Source of the DNA: Lentibacillus kapialis
GTDB taxonomy: Bacteria > Bacillota > Bacilli > Bacillales > Amphibacillaceae
Assembly (NCBI RefSeq): GCF_014646635.1
Contig: NZ_BMNQ01000021.1
Coordinates: forward strand, 1-47,925
DNA: 47,925 nucleotides
Reading direction: 5' to 3'
Shown: positions 17,313 to 26,214 of the stretch, one piece after another
Position numbering within the stretch: the first letter of the stretch is position 1
Layout: each line of letters opens with the position of its first letter
The notes under the pieces: generated by a model
What the model saw: only the letters and a program-made list of their open reading frames with translations
Told to the model about the DNA's origin: nothing
The model's database searches: none
Translations under genes and position numbers: made by a program

Positions 17313-17340
17313 ATCATAACATGTGCTATCATTTTGTCAA
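17313..17340 (-). promoter_or_regulatory. Sigma-A promoter of the S-box transcript
   Basis: TTGACA (17340-17335 on the minus strand), a 16-bp spacer and TATGAT (17318-17313) give a good housekeeping promoter starting near 17306, just before the aptamer. It lies immediately after the transketolase stop codon. No clear terminator for the transketolase operon separates them, so some readthrough into the riboswitch is possible. Confidence 0.8.
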
Positions 17341-17352
17341 GATTTAATATTT

Positions 17353-19347
17353 TCACAACAACTTATATCGCTCTGCTACTTTTTCAACTGTAAATCCATA
17401 TTGCTCAATCACTTCATCTCCGGGCGCAGAAGCACCAAACATATCAATACTCATAACAGCACCGTTGTCACCCGCATATTCCTTCCAGCCGACTTTTGAG
17501 CCAAGTTCGACAACAAGACGTTTTTTCAGTTCCGGTTTCAGCACTGCATCCTTGTATTCCTGTGACTGCTGATCAAATAAATCCCAGGATGGCATACTGA
17601 CAACATCAACATAGATATTGTCATTGGCTAGCCTTGATTGTGCCTCTAAGACCAAATGAACTTCTGACCCTGATGCAAGCAATATTCCTTCAGCATCTTG
17701 TTTTGCTGGTGACAGAATGTATGCACCTTTCATGACCCCACTCTCTGCAAGCTCTTGTGTCGCTTCTAAAGTAGGAACACCCTGTCTTCCCAATACCAGC
17801 ATAGTAGGAGTGGATTGCTGCATTAAGGCAGCCTTCCAAGCTGCTTTCGTCTCATTTGCATCTGCTGGACGAATCAATGACATATTCGGCATTGCTCGGA
17901 ATGAAGCCAAATGTTCGACTGGCTGGTGTGTCGGACCATCCTGACCGACAGCAATGCTGTCATGTGTAAATATATATGTGATAGGCAGCCCCATTAGTGC
18001 CGCCAGACGGATAGACGGACGCAGATAATCCGAGAAGACAAAGAATGTGCTAACAAACGGTCTAAGCCCGTGTAAGGCCATGCCATTGGCAATAGCTCCC
18101 ATTGCAAACTCGCGAACACCAAACCGTACATTCCTTCCAGCATAGTTTTTCCTGCTTAAATAGTCATGTTCTTTGAGAACCGCCTTATTCGAGGTGGCAA
18201 GGTCAGCAGAACCGCCTGTCAATTCCGGTAATTTGGTTCCCAGGTTATTAAGTGTCTCGCTCGCCGAAACCCTTGTTGCAACCTTTTCACCGGTTTCAAA
18301 AGCAGGGAGTTCATTTTCCCATCCAGCAGGAAGTTCACCTTTTATGACACGTTCTAACTCTTTGGCTAATTGAGGGTGCTCACTCTTATAACGATCAAAC
18401 AATTCATTCCATTCAGTTTGTTTTGCTGATCCATTATCACGGATGCTGCTGAAATCCTTATACACTTCATCCGGTACATAAAACGGTGATTCGTAGTCCC
18501 AATTATAAAACGTCTTTGCCTTCTCAATCGCCTCTTGGCCTACTGGATCACTATGCGCGTTATGCGTACCTTCAATCCCTTCTAACCCATAGCCGATTAC
18601 ATTTTTAACCTCAATAATGGTAGGCTTAGTCTCTTCCAATTGAGCTTCACGTATTTGTTTAGCGATTTCTTCTGTATCTCTTCCATCTTCAACATATAAA
18701 TAATGCCAGCCCATTGACTCAAATCGTTTTTGAATATCATCTGAAAAAGATTCTTCCAGATTATCATCAAGACTGACGCCATTGGAATCATAAAGCATAA
18801 TCAGTTTGTTCAATCTCATGTGACCTGCAAAGGACGCAGCCTCATAAGATACACCCTCCATCAAATCACCGTCACTGCAAATAGCGTAAGTGTAGTGATC
18901 AATAACTTGAAAAGCTTGTTTGTTATAAACTGACGCAAGATGTTTTTCGGCTAAGGCCATCCCGACAGCGGCGGGGACTCCCTGGCCAAGCGGTCCGGTG
19001 GTGACCTCTACCCCCGGTGTCATGCCATATTCGGGATGACCCGGTGTTATGCTTCCCCATTGACGGAAACCCTTTAAGTCCTCGATTGCTACGTCAAAGC
19101 CGGATAAATGCAACAGAGCGTAATGCAGCATTGATCCATGGCCCGCCGACAACACAAAACGATCACGATTAAACCAATTGGGGTCATTCGGATTGATATT
19201 CATGAAACTTTTCCATAATGTATAGGCCATAGGAGCCGAGCCAATCGGCATGCCGGGGTGCCCATGCTGAGCATTTTCGACACTGTCCAATGTTAATGTG
19301 CGGATTGTATTGATAGACAATTTTGAAACAGATGACGCCGTTTGCAT
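17353..19347 (-). CDS. tkt: Transketolase
   Basis: This TPP enzyme of the pentose phosphate pathway transfers two-carbon ketol units between sugar phosphates. At 664 residues it is a full one-piece enzyme. The N-terminal domain has GHPGMPIGSAPMAYTLW and the TPP/Mg motif CSDGDLMEG followed by SNGVSLD. The middle domain has FGVREFAMGAIANGMA with the catalytic Glu and IFTHDSIAVGQDGPTHQP. RBS GGAGGAG precedes ATG. It follows the IIC gene by 57 bases as last gene of a PTS operon, so it is probably a dedicated copy acting on the PTS product rather than the only housekeeping enzyme (inference). Confidence 0.95.
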   Translation of the reverse strand: MQTASSVSKLSINTIRTLTLDSVENAQHGHPGMPIGSAPMAYTLWKSFMNINPNDPNWFNRDRFVLSAGHGSMLHYALLHLSGFDVAIEDLKGFRQWGSITPGHPEYGMTPGVEVTTGPLGQGVPAAVGMALAEKHLASVYNKQAFQVIDHYTYAICSDGDLMEGVSYEAASFAGHMRLNKLIMLYDSNGVSLDDNLEESFSDDIQKRFESMGWHYLYVEDGRDTEEIAKQIREAQLEETKPTIIEVKNVIGYGLEGIEGTHNAHSDPVGQEAIEKAKTFYNWDYESPFYVPDEVYKDFSSIRDNGSAKQTEWNELFDRYKSEHPQLAKELERVIKGELPAGWENELPAFETGEKVATRVSASETLNNLGTKLPELTGGSADLATSNKAVLKEHDYLSRKNYAGRNVRFGVREFAMGAIANGMALHGLRPFVSTFFVFSDYLRPSIRLAALMGLPITYIFTHDSIAVGQDGPTHQPVEHLASFRAMPNMSLIRPADANETKAAWKAALMQQSTPTMLVLGRQGVPTLEATQELAESGVMKGAYILSPAKQDAEGILLASGSEVHLVLEAQSRLANDNIYVDVVSMPSWDLFDQQSQEYKDAVLKPELKKRLVVELGSKVGWKEYAGDNGAVMSIDMFGASAPGDEVIEQYGFTVEKVAERYKLL

Positions 19348-19404
19348 AAAATATCTCCTCCAAAATAATTATAATACCGGGAGCCGCCAATGCTCCCAGC
19401 AATA

Positions 19405-20760
19405 TTAACTTTCTTCCGGTTGTTGTTTACCTGCTTTCGCTTTGATTAAGATAGCAGCGATACCTGTAATGATAATGGCCAGTATTATTCCGAACTGCCC
19501 CATAAACTTAGCAATGTTACCCAATACAATTCCTACAACCAGGAAGTCTGTATCTGAGAAGGTTGTCGCAGCATCCCCAAGATCGCCGAGCAATGGCAAA
19601 AATAGAATAGGCAGAAACGTGATAATCAAACCGTTGACAAAAGAACCAGCTACCGCTCCTTTTATACCGCCTGTGGCATTTCCAAATACGCCTGATGTAG
19701 CACCAAGGAAGAAATGGGGGACAACGCCAGGTAGTATGACGACACCTCCTGTAATGAATAGAACGAACATTCCGATAACGCCGGCTACAAAACTGGAAAA
19801 AAAGCCAATCAGAACAGCATTCGGTGCGTAAGGGAATACAATCGGGCAATCCAGTGCCGGTTTTGAGTTTGGAACAAGCTTCTCAGAAATACCTTTGAAC
19901 GCCGGTACAATTTCAGCCAAAATCAGACGTACACCAGATAAAATAATGAATACACCAGCAGCAAAGGTAACACCTTGAATTAATGAGAAGACGATATAGT
20001 TCGTTCCATCACTCAGATTATTTTCAACAAACGATTTCCCGGCAAATAGTGCAGCAATGATATAAATAACAACCATCGTTAAAGAAATACTGACGGAACT
20101 GTCTCTCAAAAAACTCAAGCCTTTTGGAAAATTAATATCCTCCGTGGATTTGGAACCCTTAAAGAATTTACCCACGCCTGCAGAAGACACATAACTGATT
20201 GTTCCAAAATGACCAAGCCCAACTTGGTCGTTACCGGTAATGCGGCGCATTGCGGGCTGCGCCATTGCCGGCAAAAATGCCATAAGCAATCCTAATGCGA
20301 CAGAACCGACGACAATCAATGTTGTACCAGTTAGATCAGCGACGGTTAAAATAATAGCTAGAAACGCTGCCATATAAAATGTGTGATGACCTGTCAGAAA
20401 GATATATTTCAAATTTGTAATGCGTGCGATAATAATATTGATCAGCATACCGAAAATCATGATCAATGCCGCGGTCGACCCGTAATTTTCCAGAGCAATT
20501 GAAATGATTGCCTCGTTATTTGGAACAACACCTTGCACGCCAAAAGCTTCCTGGAACATATCACCAAACGGGGTTAAGGAACCCGATACAACGCCAGCCC
20601 CGGCACTCAGCACAATAAAACCCAGCAAAGTTTTTGTTGTACCTTTTGTTATATCAGCTGCAGATTTCTGTTGCATGATCAAACCAACGAAAGCGATGAT
20701 GGCAACCAAAACTGCCGGTTCACTAAGAATATCAACTAAAACCGATAATGCTGCTTCCAT
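19405..20760 (-). CDS. PTS EIIC, ascorbate (UlaA) type
   Basis: It is the membrane channel subunit of an ascorbate/galactitol-superfamily PTS. The 451-residue length and GHHTFYMAAFLA, QVGLGHFGTISYVSSAG and the glycine-rich LPGVVPHFFLGATSGVFGNA are typical of UlaA/SgaT. GAGGAG precedes the ATG. It is preceded by separate IIB and IIA genes and followed by transketolase. None of the ascorbate catabolic genes ulaD, E, F or G is present in the window, so the substrate may be another polyol or keto-sugar. Confidence 0.9.
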   Translation of the reverse strand: MEAALSVLVDILSEPAVLVAIIAFVGLIMQQKSAADITKGTTKTLLGFIVLSAGAGVVSGSLTPFGDMFQEAFGVQGVVPNNEAIISIALENYGSTAALIMIFGMLINIIIARITNLKYIFLTGHHTFYMAAFLAIILTVADLTGTTLIVVGSVALGLLMAFLPAMAQPAMRRITGNDQVGLGHFGTISYVSSAGVGKFFKGSKSTEDINFPKGLSFLRDSSVSISLTMVVIYIIAALFAGKSFVENNLSDGTNYIVFSLIQGVTFAAGVFIILSGVRLILAEIVPAFKGISEKLVPNSKPALDCPIVFPYAPNAVLIGFFSSFVAGVIGMFVLFITGGVVILPGVVPHFFLGATSGVFGNATGGIKGAVAGSFVNGLIITFLPILFLPLLGDLGDAATTFSDTDFLVVGIVLGNIAKFMGQFGIILAIIITGIAAILIKAKAGKQQPEES

Positions 20761-20777
20761 TCCGCTTCACTCCTCTA

Positions 20778-21062
20778 TTAAATTAAATTTTTTTCTTCAA
20801 GTTTCACGTTTAATTTTTCTTTTAATTCATCTTTATCAAGAATATTATCCAAGACAATCAGTTCACCCATTCCTTCTAAGTTATCGGCAAGGTCCCTCCC
20901 GCAGATAAAGATATCCGCCATGTCCGAGGCAGCTGAACCCAAGTCACTATGCTCCACCTCCAAATCATCTGGTGCTCCCAATTCCGACAAAGCCTGTTTA
21001 GCATTCATTTCCACCATGAAACTGCTTCCCAATCCATGACCACACACAACTAAAAATTTCAT
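20778..21062 (-). CDS. PTS EIIB, ascorbate/UlaB-like
   Basis: It is a cytoplasmic phosphotransfer subunit of 94 residues. The P-loop-like active site VVCGHGLGSSFMVEM carries the phosphocysteine Cys7, as in UlaB/GatB. It lies between IIA and IIC, 17 bases from the latter, with an AGAGGAGG ribosome site. Phosphate would pass from the upstream IIA to Cys7 and then to substrate bound by IIC. Confidence 0.9.
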   Translation of the reverse strand: MKFLVVCGHGLGSSFMVEMNAKQALSELGAPDDLEVEHSDLGSAASDMADIFICGRDLADNLEGMGELIVLDNILDKDELKEKLNVKLEEKNLI

Positions 21063-21079
21063 TTTAAAACGCCTCCTCT

Positions 21080-21520
21080 TTACTGTTTATGAATGATATT
21101 AAGAATTTCTGATGTGGCAGCACTTTCTTTAAGCTGTTTTACTTTGCCGCTATCATTCAGAACATTAGCCAGTTCCGATAGCATATCTAAGTGCTGTTCT
21201 TCATCGACGGCAGCCAATACAAAAACCAATGAAGCATAATGGCTGTTTTCCGCAAAATTTATACTCTGATCAAGTTTTAATAGACTCAAACCAATTTTCT
21301 TAACATGATCATCAGGTCTGGCATGAGCAATTGCAATCTCGGGCGCAATGACAATATATGGCCCAAGTTCGTTTACATTTTCAATCATGGCGTTGACATA
21401 ATCATCCGTTACATATGCATGCTCAACCAAAGGCCGGGCAGCTGATTGAATCGCTTCTTCCCATCCATTAACCTGACGTTTAATTTGGATCATTTCCTCT
21501 GTTAAAACGTGTTCCAGCAA
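21080..21520 (-). CDS. PTS EIIA, mannitol/fructose/ascorbate type
   Basis: It is a phosphoryl carrier of 146 residues from a TTG start with GAGGAGGTGA upstream. The active-site histidine lies in EIAIAHARPDD, the PTS_EIIA_2 signature. It starts 16 bases after the stop of the PRD regulator, which carries its own EIIA-like domain of similar sequence, suggesting that the two share ancestry. It supplies phosphate to the separate IIB. Confidence 0.9.
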   Translation of the reverse strand: MLEHVLTEEMIQIKRQVNGWEEAIQSAARPLVEHAYVTDDYVNAMIENVNELGPYIVIAPEIAIAHARPDDHVKKIGLSLLKLDQSINFAENSHYASLVFVLAAVDEEQHLDMLSELANVLNDSGKVKQLKESAATSEILNIIHKQ

Positions 21521-21536
21521 AAGCTATCTCACCTCC

Positions 21537-23492
21537 TCAAAATCGGCTTACATCCTTCAACAATTCCATCAAACCATGCTTATTTCCTTCTCGTAATTGC
21601 TCCATTTTTTCATGATCCTGAAGTATCATAGTTAATTGACGAAGCGCATTTAGGTGTATATGTGGATCAACTGTTGCAAGACATATGACAAATTTAACCG
21701 GATCATATTGAGAATGTCCGAAATAGACAGGATGTCGTAGTTTAACAAAGCTGAATCCCGGATGCTTCACACCATGACTCGGTTTTGCATGCGGCAAAGC
21801 AACACCATGATCAATAACCATATACGGCCCATTTATCTTAAACTGTTCAATAATTGCCTGCTCATATTCCTGGGTTACGATGCCATTCATAACCAGCGGC
21901 TCAACACTCTTTCTAACAGCTTCCTCCCAGTTTGCTGCCTGTTCGTTCCACCTGATGCAAGATTCCGGCAGAAGCTCATTTAATGCCGGGCCATTTGAGA
22001 GCCCGCTTTCAATTGCATTTTCCCGTTCAGCGTTCAAGAACCCGTTTAATTTTTCCCGGTCTCCTTTTGTTAAAAATGGTGAAACCTTGATAACCGGAAC
22101 CGGAAACTCAGGTGTTGGGATGGTTGTTATAATCAAATCAATTCGATTAGCCGTAAAGTAATTAGGGTCAATATCATAAACCGAAAACGAATCATACACC
22201 TTAAGTTCCGGATAATAATTTTCAATTTTGCTTTTCAGTAATTGTGATGTTCCGACACCGCTTGCACATACCAGCAACACTCTGAATTCATAACGCGTTT
22301 TTTCCAATTTACGTTCAATTGCCGATCCAATGTGCATCGCAATATAAGCTGTCTCATCATCATTAAATGTTACATTAAAGGCATTTTCCATAAGTGACAG
22401 GTTTGAATTTACAGCAGCAATCGTGTTCGGATAACGCTCCTGAATCTCCTGTTTTAAAGGGTTTTCATTACGCATATGGAATCGCAGCCGGTATAAAGCC
22501 GGCTTCAGATGAACAAGCAAACCATTTAACAAGGTTGAGTCGGTAGTTAAATCAATTCCCATGTATCCACTCATATGTCTGATGAAGACTTCCAGCGAAT
22601 CTGTCAGCGACTCTTCTTTTTTAAATTCATCAGCCATTTCCAAGTCAGCCTGTTTCGCTCCGAGCAGATGCAGGGTTATATAACCTGTCTCGGATTCAGG
22701 AAACTTAAGTGAGAATTGTTCTTCTACCTCTTGTTGAATACGTTCTGCGATGGCAAATTCTTTTTCTTTCGCCAGCTTTTGAAGTTCTTCTTCAGGCATC
22801 GTTATGTTACATTCATTTCGAACCCTGTGAACGGTTATGGCGATATGAAAAACAAGTCCATCTCTCGCAGTTTGAACAATACTGTAATGCGGCTCTTTTT
22901 CAAGAACACTGTCAATTGAACGATTGATTAATGCTATCTCGCTGCTGGTCAATATTTGAATACCAGAAGGAACGACACCACCTTGATAATGCTTGATTAA
23001 TACCTCAACATATGATTCCCGGTATCTCTGCTCTTCCCCCTTGATATGAAAACCCTTATTCTGCATGTAATCTAATTCCAGATCATGTTCTGACAACCAA
23101 ATGTGTACTTCTTTCAAATCCTCTACAATAGTTCTTCTGGAAACAAATAATAGTGATGCGAGTTGACCGGAACTTACGGGCTTCAAGGATTCAAACAGCG
23201 TTATTAAAATTTTTTCCTTCCGTTCTTCAGGCGATAAATATATTGTCATCTCGTTACCATGATCACCTGCAACCTGTTGCTCAAAAGCAGAGCTGCTAAT
23301 CAACTGAACGCCTGAACGCTTGTCCCGTTTCACTTGAGCTCCATGATTTTTGGCGTAATACTCAATGTTTTCAAGATCGTACTGAATACTTCTTTCACTG
23401 ACATGGAAAAGGTTCGAAAATTCCCTGATTGACGTAAACCCTTTATTTTGCAACATGTGACTGATTATGCGTCTTTGCCGGGAGCTCAGCAC
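21537..23492 (-). CDS. PRD transcription regulator with EIIB and EIIA domains
   Basis: It is a BglG/MtlR-type activator of 651 residues, first gene of the PTS operon. The GTG start has AGAGGTG seven bases upstream. The N-terminal HTH pair (SIREFSNLFHVSERSIQYDL, then LASLLFVSRRTIVEDL) is followed by two PRDs (about 190-400), a GatB-like domain starting FRVLLVCASGVGTSQLL and a C-terminal EIIA domain with HGVALPHAKPSHG. Being co-transcribed with the IIA, IIB, IIC and transketolase genes, it probably activates its own operon in response to the PTS substrate. A cre-like box sits just upstream. Confidence 0.9.
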   Translation of the reverse strand: MLSSRQRRIISHMLQNKGFTSIREFSNLFHVSERSIQYDLENIEYYAKNHGAQVKRDKRSGVQLISSSAFEQQVAGDHGNEMTIYLSPEERKEKILITLFESLKPVSSGQLASLLFVSRRTIVEDLKEVHIWLSEHDLELDYMQNKGFHIKGEEQRYRESYVEVLIKHYQGGVVPSGIQILTSSEIALINRSIDSVLEKEPHYSIVQTARDGLVFHIAITVHRVRNECNITMPEEELQKLAKEKEFAIAERIQQEVEEQFSLKFPESETGYITLHLLGAKQADLEMADEFKKEESLTDSLEVFIRHMSGYMGIDLTTDSTLLNGLLVHLKPALYRLRFHMRNENPLKQEIQERYPNTIAAVNSNLSLMENAFNVTFNDDETAYIAMHIGSAIERKLEKTRYEFRVLLVCASGVGTSQLLKSKIENYYPELKVYDSFSVYDIDPNYFTANRIDLIITTIPTPEFPVPVIKVSPFLTKGDREKLNGFLNAERENAIESGLSNGPALNELLPESCIRWNEQAANWEEAVRKSVEPLVMNGIVTQEYEQAIIEQFKINGPYMVIDHGVALPHAKPSHGVKHPGFSFVKLRHPVYFGHSQYDPVKFVICLATVDPHIHLNALRQLTMILQDHEKMEQLREGNKHGLMELLKDVSRF

Positions 23493-23518
23493 TTCTATTC
23501 ACCTCTTTATATTTATAG

Positions 23519-23532
23519 TGTAATCGTTATCA
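23519..23532 (-). promoter_or_regulatory. cre-like box upstream of the ascorbate-type PTS operon
   Basis: On the minus strand TGATAACGATTACA matches the cre consensus at 13 of 14 positions. It lies 27 bases before the regulator GTG and next to a TATAAAT sequence that could be a -10. It implies CcpA-mediated repression of the operon. Confidence 0.6.
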
Positions 23533-23707
23533 TGCACCTTTTGTTATGTAATACTTTTCGTTTTAAAATCTGAATAATTTCACATCTATTTTTACTGCCA
23601 TGATGAGCATACAATGGAGCTTGTTTTCCTGATCACCTCTTATTATACTTTGTGATCTTGCAGCATAATCTGTTCATTATTTAAAAGAGAAATTCCAATA
23701 ACTCCAA

Positions 23708-23740
23708 AAATTCCGCACCACTAAAAGTAGTGCGGAATTT
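23708..23740. terminator. Bidirectional terminator
   Basis: AAATTCCGCACCACT (23708-23722) and AGTAGTGCGGAATTT (23726-23740) pair over 15 bp with one mismatch around an AAA loop. T-runs follow on both strands. It ends the leftward DUF817 gene. The rest of 23533-23822 holds nothing else I can recognise. Confidence 0.85.
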
Positions 23741-23822
23741 TTTATGACTATCCATCCCATTTAGGCAATGAACCGTATTGTTTCTATGACATGGCATATG
23801 CGACATTATAGAACAGCCGCGG

Positions 23823-24647
23823 CTACCCTTGAGCCATTTTCCCTTTAACCTGCTTCAGCGTCGCTACAATAAGAAAGCTCACAATTACCAGCAAAAGCCA
23901 TGAACTCACTTTTCCCAGATGAACGAGGCTCCATGCATTGGTTTGGTTGGGATACTCCCATGCTCCAAAGAACGTTGCAATATTTTCAGCGATCCATATA
24001 AAAAATCCAATAAGCACAAAAGAAAACACGAGCGGCATGCGATAACGCGTCCTGCCAACTTCGTATGTGACCCAAGACCTGTAAAAAACGATAATGACAA
24101 GTGCAGACAACCACCAGCGTACATCCGCCCAATAATGGTGGGTGAAGAAATTCAAATAAATGGCAGCTGCAAGCGGTACAACTGCCAAAAACGGTGGCCA
24201 TTTAACCAGGTCCACCTTTAATCTTCTCCAGGCCTGACAAAGATAACTCGCTACACTTGCATACATGAATCCACTATACAGAGGCACCCCAAAGATTTTG
24301 GAATACCCTTCCTCCGGATACGACCACGAGCCCATATGTACTTTAAAGATCTCAAGCGCAAAGCCGATAAGGTGAAACAAGGTGATCACCTTTAATTCAT
24401 CCCGCGTTTCAAGCCCCGAGCGGATCATCCCCCACTGCATCAATAGAAATATTAGAAGCAGCCAATCATAACGTGGCAGAAATGACAAAGGCAGGATTTG
24501 TGTGACCGCCAAAGAGGCAAAAATAACAACCGGAAACAAGCAGGATAAGGCCTGCTCCCAGCCAAAACGAACGAGTTGTTTTATTGCTCTCATTATTTTT
24601 TCTTCTATGGATTTTTTCTGAGAATCCCTCTGAATGGTAACATTCAC
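23823..24647 (-). CDS. yoaT: DUF817 integral membrane protein (YoaT-like)
   Basis: Function is unknown. It has 274 residues from GTG 24647, chosen because AGGGGAGGGG lies eight bases upstream; the frame extends further without a better site. About seven or eight membrane helices alternate with short loops. Conserved aromatic and histidine features include KVHMGSWSYPEEGYSKIFGVPLYSGFMY and NIATFFGAWEYPNQ, the signature region of DUF817. In B. subtilis the homologue yoaT neighbours yozG and yoaS, and the same trio is present here, on one strand. A terminator at 23708-23740 follows. Confidence 0.82.
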   Translation of the reverse strand: MNVTIQRDSQKKSIEEKIMRAIKQLVRFGWEQALSCLFPVVIFASLAVTQILPLSFLPRYDWLLLIFLLMQWGMIRSGLETRDELKVITLFHLIGFALEIFKVHMGSWSYPEEGYSKIFGVPLYSGFMYASVASYLCQAWRRLKVDLVKWPPFLAVVPLAAAIYLNFFTHHYWADVRWWLSALVIIVFYRSWVTYEVGRTRYRMPLVFSFVLIGFFIWIAENIATFFGAWEYPNQTNAWSLVHLGKVSSWLLLVIVSFLIVATLKQVKGKMAQG

Positions 24648-24713
24648 ACGTAATTCCCCTCCCCTATTAATTTGATACATTGAAGTAACGGAAAATGGGT
24701 TTTGACCTTAAGA

Positions 24714-24758
24714 AGCCTTCTATCGGACTTTTCAGCGGCGCTTTCCCGCGAGAAGGCT
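24714..24758. other. Hairpin between the yozG-like and yoaT-like genes
   Basis: AGCCTTCT (24714-24721) pairs with AGAAGGCT (24751-24758) around a 29-base loop in the 153-base gap between the two genes. There is no T-run, so its role is unclear. Confidence 0.4.
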
Positions 24759-24800
24759 GAAACCGTCAGATAACAATCCTCCCTTTTAAATCTTCCACGT

Positions 24801-25028
24801 TTATAAATCCCGGATGTCTTCTTTATCACTTTGGTATTCTAAAATATCGCCGGGTTGGCATTCTAAAGCCTTACAAATCGCATCTAACGTTGATACTCGA
24901 ATCGCCTTTGCCTTCCCGTTTTTCAATATAGAAAGGTTAGCCATTGTTATTCCAACCCGCTCTGAAAGTTCAGTTACGCTCATTTTTCGTTTAGCCAGCA
25001 TCACATCAATATTGATTACAATCGCCAT
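24801..25028 (-). CDS. yozG: Small XRE/Cro-CI transcription regulator (YozG-like)
   Basis: This DNA-binding protein has 75 residues from ATG 25028, six bases after GAGGTG. A single helix-turn-helix covers most of it (MSVTELSERVGITMANLSILKNGKAKAI, then STLDAICKALECQPGDILEY). Such one-domain regulators commonly sit beside DUF2975 membrane proteins, as here (10-base gap). It probably controls its own small operon; the target is inference. Confidence 0.9.
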   Translation of the reverse strand: MAIVINIDVMLAKRKMSVTELSERVGITMANLSILKNGKAKAIRVSTLDAICKALECQPGDILEYQSDKEDIRDL

Positions 25029-25038
25029 GTTATTCACC

Positions 25039-25521
25039 TCAGACCGTTAGATCATTTTCTGATTTTATATCAATCGCATCCTTTAAAAGCCTTTGCAGAA
25101 CAGCCGCAAAGACAGTAATCACCATGGAAGCAAAAATAATCACCATTCCGATTACGATCACGCCCGGGGCATCGTCTTTCTCCCCTATGAGATAAAAAAT
25201 CGGCATACCTCCTACATAGATGATACTGATGATCATGGCACAGTATTTGATATGTTTCAGAGCTCTTACAGACCGTTCTGAAAAAGCATTGTTCTTGTCG
25301 ATATAGCTTAAAAGTTTAACAGCTTGATACAAAGCAACGTAAAACGGTATCGCCGCTCCATACATAACGATAAAAACAAGATAGTTTATAAAAGCCATTT
25401 CCGGATACAATATTGCTGCATAATTTCCTATCTCAGGCACCACAAACATACATAGAGCAAGAATGGGGATACCAATCATCATAACCGCCAGCTTTAAAAA
25501 AAGAGTCGTTCCACGTGTCAT
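25039..25521 (-). CDS. yoaS: DUF2975 membrane protein (YoaS-like)
   Basis: It has 160 residues from ATG 25521 with GGAGTGAGG upstream. Four membrane segments are visible at roughly 8-30, 47-68, 95-115 and 122-145, with the DUF2975-type YIDKNNAFSERSVRALKHIKY loop in the centre. Function is unknown. DUF2975 proteins are almost always encoded immediately upstream of a small XRE regulator, as here, suggesting a membrane protein and regulator pair. Confidence 0.85.
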   Translation of the reverse strand: MTRGTTLFLKLAVMMIGIPILALCMFVVPEIGNYAAILYPEMAFINYLVFIVMYGAAIPFYVALYQAVKLLSYIDKNNAFSERSVRALKHIKYCAMIISIIYVGGMPIFYLIGEKDDAPGVIVIGMVIIFASMVITVFAAVLQRLLKDAIDIKSENDLTV

Positions 25522-25746
25522 CTTCAGCACCTCACTCCTAATTAGTCACTTGAATATTAACACGTTATTTATTGAATTACAATAAATAATTAACGATTAT
25601 CATTATTTTTTGTCCATATTTTAATACAAGGGAACACAATATTAAACCAACTGCTGCAGCTAACTAAACGATTCTCTTATTTCAATAATCAGCCGGCAAG
25701 TGATAAAATGAAGTGACATCCTAACTATAATCATCCCGGAGGTCTC

Positions 25747-26214
25747 ATGCTGACATTTGAAGAAAAACTGACCATAATTGAATCCTTTCCAGAATTAAAA
25801 CGTAACGACATCTCGCTGAGGCGTGTTAACTTCCACTTTGAAGAAAGCGTCAAAGATAAACAGATTGTCGTGTATCGCCTGCATCCAAATGGCAATGGAT
25901 TTGTATATGCTGAACTAATAGAAGAAAATGGCTATGTAACCGACTCAAAAGGAATGGTGAACATTCGTGACTTTACTAAAGAAGAACTGCAACAGGTGAT
26001 CAAGCAATCCATTGCGTCCCTCTCTGAAGCAGAGCCTTTTGAAGAAACGTGGATAAACGCTGAGAATCAAACACTCCAGCTAATGAATGAATATGACGTA
26101 TGGAATATCTATGCGGGCAACGTTTTGGATGGGACACACACCACTTATCATGAAGCGGCTGATTATCTTTATCAGGAAGGTTTCAACCGTATACAGGATA
26201 TAGACGCAGAATAG
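25747..26214 (+). CDS. Hypothetical protein, 155 residues
   Basis: I do not recognise a family. The gene has GGAGG just before ATG and a TGATAAAAT extended -10-like sequence about 40 bases further upstream. The protein is soluble and acidic with no signal peptide. It begins LTFEEKLTIIESFPELKRNDIS, then RVNFHFEESVKDKQIVVYRLHPNGNGFVY, a pattern of short beta strands. The C-terminal part ends HTTYHEAADYLYQEGFNRIQDID. It stands alone on the plus strand, divergent from the yoaS-like gene and followed by repeat DNA. Codon use looks like that of its neighbours, so it is probably real. Confidence 0.75.
   Translation: MLTFEEKLTIIESFPELKRNDISLRRVNFHFEESVKDKQIVVYRLHPNGNGFVYAELIEENGYVTDSKGMVNIRDFTKEELQQVIKQSIASLSEAEPFEETWINAENQTLQLMNEYDVWNIYAGNVLDGTHTTYHEAADYLYQEGFNRIQDIDAE

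Noticed and set aside
24644-24829. Open minus-strand frame between the yozG-like and yoaT-like genes
   Set aside because: It overlaps the ends of both genes, has no ribosome site, and its sequence is not protein-like.
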